A stretch of 13,433 bases of DNA from JAXGQD01 sp964574395 (lineage in GTDB: Bacteria; Bacillota; Clostridia; Saccharofermentanales; Fastidiosipilaceae), in NCBI GenBank assembly GCA_964574395.1, contig CAZNNL010000051.1, forward strand, positions 1 to 13,433. Direction: 5' to 3'. The notes below the pieces were generated by a model that saw only the letters and a list, made by a program, of their open reading frames with translations, had not been told where the DNA came from and did not search any database. Below are positions 1 to 6,574 of this stretch, one piece after another; the first letter of the stretch is position 1, and every line of letters begins with the position of its first letter. The position numbers and the translations under genes were made by a program.

Positions 1-53
1 ATGCTAGGGGGTGGTGGGTGCTGTGGCTGTGGGCAGTTTTGACGGTCTCGGGG

Positions 54-80
54 AGTTAGCGCTACGAGAGCGGCTTTTTT
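54..80 (+). terminator. possible weak terminator for a gene left of the window
   Basis: On the plus strand, CGCT at 60-63 pairs with AGCG at 69-72 around a 5-nt loop. Two more pairs (58-59 with 74-75) are possible if one G is bulged, and a run of six T follows at 75-80. This would suit a plus-strand gene ending left of the window and converging on rpsI. The stem is short, so this is a tentative call. Confidence 0.22.
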
Positions 81-134
81 GGCCACCCCACCCCAAACTC
101 AAACCAACCAAGCCCACCCCAAACCTGGCCAAAG

Positions 135-177
135 CAAAAAGAAAGGCCCCGGTTGCGCTGCAGTCCAAAGCCTTTCT
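135..177 (-). terminator. Rho-independent terminator of the rplM-rpsI operon
   Basis: Read on the minus strand, AGAAAGGC (177-170) pairs perfectly with GCCTTTCT (147-140). The stem continues inward through three G-U pairs (167-169 with 148-150) and two G-C pairs, closing a loop of 12 nt. A run of five T follows at once (140-136). It lies about 30 nt after the rpsI stop codon, the expected place for the end of the ribosomal protein transcript. On the plus strand the hairpin has no T tail, so it appears to be one-directional. Confidence 0.85.
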
Positions 178-205
178 GAATACGTGTTGGGATAATAACA
201 GTTGA

Positions 206-613
206 TTAACGTTTGCTGAACTGTGAAGCTTTACGCGCTTTTTTCAAGCCGTATTTCTTACGTTCTTTCATGCGGGAATCGCGTGTCAAGAAGCCAGCTT
301 TTTTCAAGGTTGGGCGATAGGTTTCGCTGTCATATTCGTTGAGAGCTCTGGCGATACCGTGACGAATAGCACCGGCTTGGCCTGAAAGACCGCCACCATG
401 CACGTTACAGAATACGTCAAATTTTGACAAGGTATCTGTTGCGGTTAATGGTTGACGTACGATAAGTTTCAAAGTATCGAGACCAAAATATTCTTCGAGG
501 TCTTTGTTGTTAACGGTGATGCTTCCGTTGCCTGGCAAAATGCGTACACGTGCGACGGCATTTTTACGACGTCCTGTACCCCAGGTATAAGTTTTTGCGC
601 TTTTAGTAGCCAT
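206..613 (-). CDS. rpsI: 30S ribosomal protein S9 (uS9)
   Basis: Small-subunit ribosomal protein S9, which sits in the 30S head; its C-terminal tail reaches towards the P-site tRNA. The 135-residue product has the family hallmarks: an N-terminal GTGRRKNAVARV segment, a central GGGLSGQAGAIRHGIARAL block, and a basic C-terminal part with the LTRDSRMKERKKYG signature ending in the typical SKR. Length is close to the usual 130. A strong GGGAGG lies 9 nt before the ATG. The gene follows rplM by 15 nt, the conserved rplM-rpsI pairing, and a clear intrinsic terminator lies downstream. Nothing is unusual about it. Confidence 0.98.
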   Translation of the reverse strand: MATKSAKTYTWGTGRRKNAVARVRILPGNGSITVNNKDLEEYFGLDTLKLIVRQPLTATDTLSKFDVFCNVHGGGLSGQAGAIRHGIARALNEYDSETYRPTLKKAGFLTRDSRMKERKKYGLKKARKASQFSKR

Positions 614-628
614 TTAGTTAATCCTCCC

Positions 629-1063
629 TTATGCCTTTGGATCTAAGACGATCGGTTGCTGTGCAGTATGCTCGTGTTCGGAGCCTGCGTATACTTTTAG
701 TTTTTTATACATGCTGCGTCCAAGGGAGTTTTTAGGCAACATGCCTTTAACTGCCGTTTCGATAATTCTCTCGGGATGTTTCTGCATCATGTTGGCATAG
801 CTTGTTAGTTTCATGCCGCCAGGATAACCTGAGTGACTGAAATATGTTTTTTGTAATGCTTTGTTACCTGACAGAACGACCTTTTCAGCATTGATGACGA
901 TGACGTAGTCACCGGTATCGACACCAGGGGTGAATTCAGGTTTGTTTTTTCCAATTAGAACACGTGCGATGGCGGTTGAAAGACGACCTAAGGTTTGGCC
1001 TTCCGCATCGACGATGTACCATTTTCTTTCGAGTTCAGCGGGTTTCGCCACAAATGTACTCAT
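629..1063 (-). CDS. rplM: 50S ribosomal protein L13 (uL13)
   Basis: Large-subunit ribosomal protein L13, an early assembly protein that binds 23S rRNA. The 144-residue product shows the family blocks in order: AKPAELERKWYIVDAEGQ near the N terminus, LGRLSTAIA, FTPGVDTGDYVIVINAEKV, HSGYPGGMK, and near the C terminus AVKGMLPKNSLGR followed by KLKVYAGSEHEH. Length is normal for the family. AAGGAG lies 8 nt before the ATG. It is the first gene of a two-gene operon with rpsI, with its own promoter and a short structured leader that could mediate autoregulation. Confidence 0.98.
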   Translation of the reverse strand: MSTFVAKPAELERKWYIVDAEGQTLGRLSTAIARVLIGKNKPEFTPGVDTGDYVIVINAEKVVLSGNKALQKTYFSHSGYPGGMKLTSYANMMQKHPERIIETAVKGMLPKNSLGRSMYKKLKVYAGSEHEHTAQQPIVLDPKA

Positions 1064-1116
1064 TACGATTCTCCTTCAAAATTAAGCGGTCACAGCCGCA
1101 TTTCTGCATTTCGTGC
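1064..1116 (-). promoter_or_regulatory. rplM 5' leader, candidate L13 autoregulatory RNA
   Basis: The untranslated region predicted between the promoter and the rplM ATG is about 53 nt. It holds two small hairpins in the minus-strand RNA. One is GCA-GAAA-UGC (plus 1098-1107), a GNRA-type loop. The other is GCGG-6 nt-CCGC (plus 1086-1099). They share bases 1098-1099, so they exclude each other. The Shine-Dalgarno sequence follows directly. L13 leaders are a known class of cis-acting RNA in Firmicutes; assignment to that class is my inference from position and size. Confidence 0.38.
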
Positions 1117-1122
1117 TTTGTT

Positions 1123-1150
1123 AGAATATCATGCATTTGAAGGAAGTCAA
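1123..1150 (-). promoter_or_regulatory. sigma-A-type promoter for rplM-rpsI
   Basis: On the minus strand the -35 is TTGACT (1150-1145) and the -10 is TATTCT (1128-1123), 16 nt apart. A TG dinucleotide just before the -10 (TGATATTCT) makes it an extended -10 promoter. It lies only 27 nt after the stop codon of the upstream membrane protein gene, and gives a leader of about 53 nt before rplM. Confidence 0.62.
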
Positions 1151-1176
1151 GCTTTTTCTCAAAATATTTGAACAAT

Positions 1177-4100
1177 TCAGCTATTTTCTTGATTATTCTC
1201 CTGAATTCGCCTTTTTCTGATGATTTTATGAAAGATTAAGCAAAGTATCAGAACAGCTACGCCAACCAAACTGAGCATCACAGCAGTTTGAAATCCTGGC
1301 GGCACGAATCGTAGTTCTATTGTATGCTCACCCTCAGGAACGGCGACAGCCATAAAGCCATTGGCAACGTGGGTCGGCTTTATGCTTTCCCCGTCAACTT
1401 TTGCTTCCCAAGAAGCATCGTAAGGAATCGTCAAGAAAAGTTGACCCGCTTTTTCGGCTACCACAGTACCCATGACCCAGCTGTCCGAATAAGCAGAAAC
1501 ATTTAGTCCGCCTTTTCTCCACGCCTCAACGTTTGCCAGCAGTGCATCATGGTTTGACGCGGCAGCATAAATCGAAATATTGCGTGACTTATCTTCTTTG
1601 GTCGATATTTTGACTTTCACTTGTTGTCCAAGTTCTACATAACCACAATCAAATATTTCTTGTGTATTAATGCTGCGATTATCGGCAAAAGTAGTCGTCG
1701 CTTCACTCGCTTCGATGGCACCTTGTACTGCAGTTGGCGCCACTCCCCCAACCGTCTCACTTGTATCCGTGCTACTTCTGCTGCTTGTAGCACCGGGTTC
1801 TGTGAGCGAATTCGTTGTTTGCACTACGGGAGGCAAGGACACGTTTACAATACTCATGTCTACTTGCGTCTCCGCACTGACATTGAGGTAAAAATACAGA
1901 TGCTCTGACTTTTCTGGGGTGATTGTAAATTCAATGGTGCCGCTGAGCTTACTGTCTCCAGGTGTAGCTTGTAAGCCGTCGTCGACCAAAGTGTTAAAAC
2001 TGTAATTGCCAGCTTTTTGGTCACCGATTGTACGCGGCTCATACACCGCTTTATGCTGACCACTTGCGCTGATGAAATTGTTCTGTACCGTAAAGGGATT
2101 GTTGCTATAGGTATCCCAAGCAAAAATCTGATCATTCACCATGAAACCCAAGGGTAAAGCTTGCGGGTTCCGATAGACATGCACCTTATCGTCCGAGACC
2201 ACCAATTCTAATTTCGGGTCGCGTATCGGTTTTTCCTTGTTGATTAAGTACTTCACGCCAAAGACAGCGTTCATGAGATCCGTCGAGGCCATGTACTTAT
2301 AGCTGTTGATGTTATTGCCATGGTAACCCAACTTGCGCATCAATTGAGCCGTCGTTTCATAGGAAGTCGAAGAAAACAGCGTCACCCCTTTATATCCGTA
2401 CAAGGACGGGCTGTTGGTGGTTTTTTGCTGAATCATTTCCATGCGCCAGAATGCTGGATCATTTTTCTCAAGTTCCGCTATCTCTGAGCGCATGCGCAGG
2501 AAATCATTATTGAAATCACCGCGCGACGTATAGTACTCATTCTTATGAATATAGACGACCGACAATAAGGTGTTGATCAAAAGCTCTGTCACAATAATCA
2601 TACTCAGGGCAAAAGCAACATTCCTAAAGGAACGAAAACCTTTATTCTCACGAAAAGCCGCCAATATTGCGACGTAGACGATAAAGAAGAAAATACTCAA
2701 GTAAACAGAAACATGGCTAAGGTCATTTTTCAGCACTTCTTCTGCCAAGATCGCATACAGTACAGCAATCGCTCCGGCAGCCGCAATCATCTTGCGCGGA
2801 AGGGTCCGAATGTACGTCAATGTGCGGAAGCTAATAATCAGCAGCAAAATGCTATAAACAAAGGCATAACGGAAAGGCAATTGGTTGGGATAATGCGTTC
2901 CATGCCAAATAAAATCCAGATAATTATTAGAGAAACTCAGGAACATAAAAAACAGCAGACCTAAATGCCAAAGTTTTTCTTTCATCTTTATTTCTTTAAC
3001 AAAAATATACAAGGGCACCATAAGCATGGCAAAAACACCCACATAGATGTTCGGTAAACCTTCGCGAATCGCAGGTTCAACAGCCACTAATTGGCGCTGT
3101 AGGAAGTCAAAAATGGAAAAGTTCATGGTAACCGAAGCGGGGAAAGCATCGCTGGTCGCTGAAGTGCCCTGCAAGGCGAGGTAGGTCGGCAAGGCCATGA
3201 CGGCTGAAACCAAAGCTCCGAGTAAGGATGCGCCGGCGAACTGTAAACCCTTAAATAAGAAGTGTCGTGCGGGGCGGTTTTTTGCCAAAATACTATCGCT
3301 TTCGTATGAGAAATACGCTACGAAAAAATAGAGCGCGGTGAACATACACACAAAAAGAGCAATATAGTAATTGACGGTTATGCAGGCCGCGAGGCTTAGG
3401 ACATAGAGAAGGAAGCGGCTTTCTTTGAGCAGGCGGAGCAAGCCCAATAATACTAATGGCAAAAAGATTATGGCATCAAGCCACATGATGTCCCAAGAAT
3501 ACGCCAACATGAAACCAGATAGCGCGAAGGCTGAGCTCATGGCGATTACGATATAGTCTGTGCCTACTTGCGAAGTGTAACGTAAAGCCGGCGCTGGCCC
3601 GTCGCCGATAGTGCGCATTTTGGAGGGGCAATAGCCATGTAGGAACATAAAAGACGTTGTCGCACCGATGCTGCCAATTTTCAGCAAAGTCAGCAAGGTA
3701 ACCGCTTCTGTCAAATAATCTGGTGGAAAGAGCACCAGCAGAATGTTAAAAGGCGAGGCCGAATAATAGGCAAGCTGCGCATAAAAGTTCGTGCCCAAAC
3801 CGCTGTTCCACGAATAAAAAAACGACTCTCCGCCCAGAATTTTGTCGCGGAGCTGTGCCAAGAAAGGCGCGTACTGATGGTAAAGATCGATGGTTAAAGG
3901 CGTTTTATTGCCAATCGGAAAAAAGTTGTTACTCGCATAGGCAAAAGCCAAAGCGACAAACGGTATGAGGAAAGAAAAGAAAACAATCTTCTTGTTCGAA
4001 AGGGGCTGACGCACTTTCTTTTTCTTCACGGGAGCGATCGGTCCATCATGGGCAGTCATGCTCATTTGTGGGTTAGTTTGTTCACTGACTTGGACCGCGT

Positions 4101-4356
4101 CTTCAGCGCTCGGGTCAGCATTTCCAGAGGCAGCTGCGTTAACAGATATAGCCGCTGAACTTCCAGTCGCCCTTCCGCCACCCTCTTCCTGTCTCAATGC
4201 CGATGGCACAAAGCCTTTTTTACGCTTTATTTGTTCTGGCAAAATGCTACGCCTAACGGGTCTAGAAAAGATCTTTTTCCCATGGGCTTGGTCTTCATTC
4301 TTGTTTTTCTCAGTATTTATATCATTAAGGTTTGGCTTATTTAGTTCTTCACTCAA
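1177..4356 (-). CDS. YfhO-family multi-pass membrane protein (GT-C-like glycosyltransferase)
   Basis: Large membrane protein of the YfhO family, whose studied members take part in glycosylation of lipoteichoic acid or related cell-surface polymers outside the membrane. Start: the reading frame can open at a TTG at 4371, but that codon abuts the GGAGGT Shine-Dalgarno. The in-frame TTG at 4356 sits 8 nt after GGAGG and is preferred, giving 1059 residues. About 120 hydrophilic residues come first, then a first membrane segment near 124-142 and the family block with DLYHQYAPF (Asp near 157), FYSWNSGLGTNF and YYSASPFN. Many membrane helices follow, then a large outside domain. That domain carries a Ser/Thr/Ala-rich linker near 847-895 and a closing beta-rich part (YDASWEAKVDG, VPEGEHTIELRFVPPG). 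A last helix near 1023-1043 and a basic tail end the protein. The exact sugar donor and acceptor cannot be read from sequence. The long N-terminal extension is unusual. Confidence 0.88.
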   Translation of the reverse strand: MSEELNKPNLNDINTEKNKNEDQAHGKKIFSRPVRRSILPEQIKRKKGFVPSALRQEEGGGRATGSSAAISVNAAASGNADPSAEDAVQVSEQTNPQMSMTAHDGPIAPVKKKKVRQPLSNKKIVFFSFLIPFVALAFAYASNNFFPIGNKTPLTIDLYHQYAPFLAQLRDKILGGESFFYSWNSGLGTNFYAQLAYYSASPFNILLVLFPPDYLTEAVTLLTLLKIGSIGATTSFMFLHGYCPSKMRTIGDGPAPALRYTSQVGTDYIVIAMSSAFALSGFMLAYSWDIMWLDAIIFLPLVLLGLLRLLKESRFLLYVLSLAACITVNYYIALFVCMFTALYFFVAYFSYESDSILAKNRPARHFLFKGLQFAGASLLGALVSAVMALPTYLALQGTSATSDAFPASVTMNFSIFDFLQRQLVAVEPAIREGLPNIYVGVFAMLMVPLYIFVKEIKMKEKLWHLGLLFFMFLSFSNNYLDFIWHGTHYPNQLPFRYAFVYSILLLIISFRTLTYIRTLPRKMIAAAGAIAVLYAILAEEVLKNDLSHVSVYLSIFFFIVYVAILAAFRENKGFRSFRNVAFALSMIIVTELLINTLLSVVYIHKNEYYTSRGDFNNDFLRMRSEIAELEKNDPAFWRMEMIQQKTTNSPSLYGYKGVTLFSSTSYETTAQLMRKLGYHGNNINSYKYMASTDLMNAVFGVKYLINKEKPIRDPKLELVVSDDKVHVYRNPQALPLGFMVNDQIFAWDTYSNNPFTVQNNFISASGQHKAVYEPRTIGDQKAGNYSFNTLVDDGLQATPGDSKLSGTIEFTITPEKSEHLYFYLNVSAETQVDMSIVNVSLPPVVQTTNSLTEPGATSSRSSTDTSETVGGVAPTAVQGAIEASEATTTFADNRSINTQEIFDCGYVELGQQVKVKISTKEDKSRNISIYAAASNHDALLANVEAWRKGGLNVSAYSDSWVMGTVVAEKAGQLFLTIPYDASWEAKVDGESIKPTHVANGFMAVAVPEGEHTIELRFVPPGFQTAVMLSLVGVAVLILCLIFHKIIRKRRIQENNQENS

Positions 4357-4384
4357 GCTTCTTACCTCCAAATATTCTCAACCT

Positions 4385-4404
4385 ATTTTGACATATTTTG
4401 ACAT
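4385..4404. repeat. 10-bp perfect tandem repeat upstream of the YfhO gene
   Basis: ATTTTGACAT occurs twice head to tail (4385-4394 and 4395-4404), in the gap between rsmI and the YfhO gene, about 30 nt before the likely TTG start. On the minus strand it reads ATGTCAAAAT. One helical turn per unit would suit a pair of protein-binding sites, and the plus-strand reading creates two TTGACA boxes. It could also be chance in AT-rich DNA. Confidence 0.45.
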
Positions 4405-4440
4405 GCGAAGCGATAAGAAACTATAAATAATTGCCTGAGT

Positions 4441-5304
4441 TCAAAAATTATCTTTTATTGCTTGTATGAATGCATAGGCTTCATTGTTTGTCATGCCTGC
4501 TTCTTGCGCCAAACGCTGAGCCAAGACTTTGACTTTCACGCCAGACGCTAAGTTCTGCTGCACAAACGCTTCACTATCAAACTGAGTCGGCGATTCGGCT
4601 GTGACACCCCGCTCCCTCGCTTCCGCCAAGCCTTCCACAACAAGCACAAATTCACCTCGCGGCTCTGTCGCTTGGAAATAGTCAAGTCCTTCTGCCACGG
4701 TCATGTACAAATATTCTTCATATCTTTTAGTCATCTCTCGGCAAAAACAAAGCCTCCGCTCGCCAAGCCCGTTTTCTTCTAAATCCTTGAGGGTCTTCAG
4801 CAAGCGGTGAGGCGCTTCATACAAGACAGAACTGCTCTTTTCGACCGCCAAGCGTTGCAGTGCTTCTTTTCTGTTTTTGCCCTTAACTTCTAAAAAACCT
4901 TCAAACACAAAGCGTCTTGTATCTAAAGCAGATGCAGCTAACGCAGTTGTCAGAGCCGAAGGACCAGGAATCACCGATACCCGAATCCCTTCACGCACAC
5001 AGGCTTTCACAAGCTCAGACCCAGGATCAGAGATAGCTGGCATGCCTGCATCGCTCACCAAGGCAATACGCAGGCCTTCTTTTAGTTTTTCAAGTAATTC
5101 GCTTTCTCTAGCCCTCAGATTATGGGCATGGTAACTTACACGCGGTTTGTGAATATCAAAACGCCCAAGAAGCAAACCCGTGGTACGCGTATCTTCACAC
5201 GCAATCAGGTCCACCTCTCGCAGCACTTCCAAAGCACGCGAAGAAAAATCCCCATCATTTCCTAAGGGGGTTCCTACAAGATAAAGTACGCCAGCTTCTG
5301 TCAT
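4441..5304 (-). CDS. rsmI: 16S rRNA (cytidine-1402-2'-O)-methyltransferase
   Basis: RsmI uses S-adenosylmethionine to methylate the 2'-OH of C1402 in the decoding centre of 16S rRNA. The 287-residue length is normal. It carries the tetrapyrrole-methylase-like fold motifs: VGTPLGN at 10-16, EDTR at 37-40, YHAHN at 58-62, the glycine-rich SDAGMPAISDPG at 84-95 and PGPSA at 113-117, then FEGFLEVKGKNR. The family usually has GNLGD in the first motif; here it is GNDGD. The start is supported by AAGGAG a few nt before the ATG. It follows trmN6 by 16 nt, as in the yabB-yabC order of Bacillus (yazA is absent), so the two are very likely co-transcribed. No terminator is evident after it. Confidence 0.95.
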   Translation of the reverse strand: MTEAGVLYLVGTPLGNDGDFSSRALEVLREVDLIACEDTRTTGLLLGRFDIHKPRVSYHAHNLRARESELLEKLKEGLRIALVSDAGMPAISDPGSELVKACVREGIRVSVIPGPSALTTALAASALDTRRFVFEGFLEVKGKNRKEALQRLAVEKSSSVLYEAPHRLLKTLKDLEENGLGERRLCFCREMTKRYEEYLYMTVAEGLDYFQATEPRGEFVLVVEGLAEARERGVTAESPTQFDSEAFVQQNLASGVKVKVLAQRLAQEAGMTNNEAYAFIQAIKDNF

Positions 5305-5320
5305 CCTTCTCCTTACTGTT

Positions 5321-6139
5321 TTAAGAATCGATTTTTTCTATAGTTCTCGATTCTCTCAGAATTAAATCTTCAAGCTGCACCGCATCTCTGCCCGTCCATC
5401 TTGTAAAGCAATACAAACCTATTTTGGGTGGTTTATCGGCAAAACCACACAGCCTACGCCATTGATTGAGAAACAATCTCGAAGCTTCCATCGCGTCAAT
5501 CAGTTCCGCTTGTCGCTGCAGCGGGAAGGCCAAACAAAAGCACCCCTCCTCTGCCATGAGCCTTGAACCTAGTTTCGCTAAGTCTTCAACACTTAAGGCA
5601 AAATCAAAACGCGCCACTTGACGCTCCAAAATCAGGTTATTTTCTATTATATCTAAAGCAGTTAATTTATTGTTTTGAATTTGTTCTTTTGAGGCCGCGA
5701 TACCGTCTCGCGGAAGCTCTTTTCGATATGGAGGATTACAAACAATCAAATCTAGCCTTCCCCAAGGCCAAGCTGTCTCAATAAACGCACGGGCATCTTT
5801 CATGACAATTAAGCTTCTTTTGGCGATACCTTGCTCGGACAGGTTGCGGCGGGCTAGCCGAGCTAAGCGCAAAACCTTCTCAATTCCAAAGGCCAGCGCA
5901 TGGGGGAAAGTATCGGCTAAAAGACTAATGATCATCCCTGCACCGCAGCCGATGTCTAATATGCTTTTGGGTTCGTGATTGGGGTGAAGGTTTTGCCAAG
6001 ATTGCTCGCTAAAATGTGCGAGTGAGACAGCATCCTCCCCCGAACGAAAGGCATCCTTGTATTGCCAAAGCTTCTTGTTTCCTCGTCCGAGGTCTGTGCT
6101 GTCCAAAATTTTATCCCCTAAAAAAAGCAGCCTTGCCAT
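5321..6139 (-). CDS. trmN6: tRNA1(Val) (adenine(37)-N6)-methyltransferase, TrmN6/YabB type
   Basis: SAM-dependent methyltransferase. The family (YfiC in E. coli, YabB in Bacillus) N6-methylates A37 of a valine tRNA. In 272 residues I see the SAM-binding loop DIGCGAG at 62-68, an acidic residue of motif II at E87, and the N6-adenine catalytic motif NPPY at 135-138. The N-terminal GEDAVSLAHF block at 34-43 corresponds to the family's G-DAVLL-F block. Position next to rsmI supports the YabB assignment. The ATG has no convincing Shine-Dalgarno: the sequence just upstream is occupied by a perfect inverted repeat. No other in-frame start fits better. The substrate is inferred from the family; a related N6-adenine methyltransferase with another RNA target cannot be excluded. 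Confidence 0.88.
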   Translation of the reverse strand: MARLLFLGDKILDSTDLGRGNKKLWQYKDAFRSGEDAVSLAHFSEQSWQNLHPNHEPKSILDIGCGAGMIISLLADTFPHALAFGIEKVLRLARLARRNLSEQGIAKRSLIVMKDARAFIETAWPWGRLDLIVCNPPYRKELPRDGIAASKEQIQNNKLTALDIIENNLILERQVARFDFALSVEDLAKLGSRLMAEEGCFCLAFPLQRQAELIDAMEASRLFLNQWRRLCGFADKPPKIGLYCFTRWTGRDAVQLEDLILRESRTIEKIDS

Positions 6140-6153
6140 AAGACAAAGCTACT

Positions 6154-6166
6154 TTAGTTAAACTAA
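6154..6166. promoter_or_regulatory. inverted repeat where the trmN6 Shine-Dalgarno should be
   Basis: TTAGTT-A-AACTAA is a perfect 6-bp inverted repeat centred on 6160, about 15-27 nt before the trmN6 ATG. It is AT-rich and could be an operator, or be chance. No good ribosome binding site lies between it and the start. Confidence 0.3.
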
Positions 6167-6228
6167 TTCATATGATTCACAGCTCTGTCGCAGTGAAATT
6201 ATTTCATTAGCGTGACTCAGTGGCGTTA

Positions 6229-6399
6229 TTAGCCAGCTGAGATAGCAGAAACAGGGCAAACAGCCTCGCAAGCACCACAATCAATGCAGGTTTCTGGATC
6301 GATGTTGTACTGAGTCTCGCCAGCGCTAATCGCGTTGGTGGGGCACTCGGGTTCGCAAGCACCGCAGGAAATGCATTCTTCTGAAATTACGTATGCCAT
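6229..6399 (-). CDS. small 2[4Fe-4S] ferredoxin
   Basis: This 56-residue protein is a clostridial-type bacterial ferredoxin, a soluble low-potential electron carrier. It has two cluster motifs: C9-x2-C12-x2-C15-x3-C19-P and C38-x2-C41-x2-C44-x3-C48-P, eight cysteines in all. The two halves are clearly homologous (CISCGACEPECP and CIDCGACEAVCP, each followed by an AIS-AG stretch). The length is complete for this family. GAGGAGG sits 8 nt before the ATG, a strong ribosome binding site. It lies alone between ricT and trmN6, where Bacillus has yabA, with intergenic gaps on both sides, so it may be its own transcript. Its redox partners cannot be read from the sequence. Use of an iron-sulfur ferredoxin of this kind suggests anaerobic metabolism. 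Confidence 0.96.
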   Translation of the reverse strand: MAYVISEECISCGACEPECPTNAISAGETQYNIDPETCIDCGACEAVCPVSAISAG

Positions 6400-6414
6400 G
6401 TATAAATCCTCCTC

Positions 6415-6437
6415 TTGTGCACAATGTCTTCATTGTG
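6415..6437 (-). promoter_or_regulatory. hairpin and palindrome in the ferredoxin leader
   Basis: CACAATG (6420-6426) and CATTGTG (6431-6437) form a perfect 7-bp stem with a 4-nt loop, directly upstream of the ferredoxin ribosome binding site. An overlapping perfect 10-bp palindrome TTGTGCACAA lies at 6415-6424. Either could be a regulator-binding site or an RNA element controlling translation. No T tail follows, so it is not a terminator. Confidence 0.4.
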
Positions 6438-6471
6438 TTGGGTATATTCGAACTTTAGGTTCGGCTTCATT

Positions 6472-6524
6472 TTAGCAAAGGCATTTCTGTGGTTCAATGA
6501 TGTAGCTCACAAATTAGCAAAGGC
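6472..6524. repeat. 11-bp direct repeats upstream of the ferredoxin gene
   Basis: TTAGCAAAGGC occurs exactly at 6472-6482 and again at 6514-6524, 42 bp apart, in the 175-bp gap between ricT and the ferredoxin gene. A short inverted repeat, CGAAC-5 nt-GTTCG, lies at 6449-6463. These may be regulatory sites for the ferredoxin. I could not find a convincing -35/-10 pair in this gap. Confidence 0.35.
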
Positions 6525-6574
6525 TTACAGGGTGCTTGTATTCCCATTTCAGCAATCGCCGCATCCTGCCAAGC

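Noticed and set aside
11..205. Small plus-strand frame at the left edge
   Set aside because: It runs through the rpsI terminator hairpin, has low-complexity sequence and no Shine-Dalgarno.
1152..1176. Terminator after the YfhO-type gene
   Set aside because: Only a 5-bp AT-only stem is present, followed by A residues and no T run.
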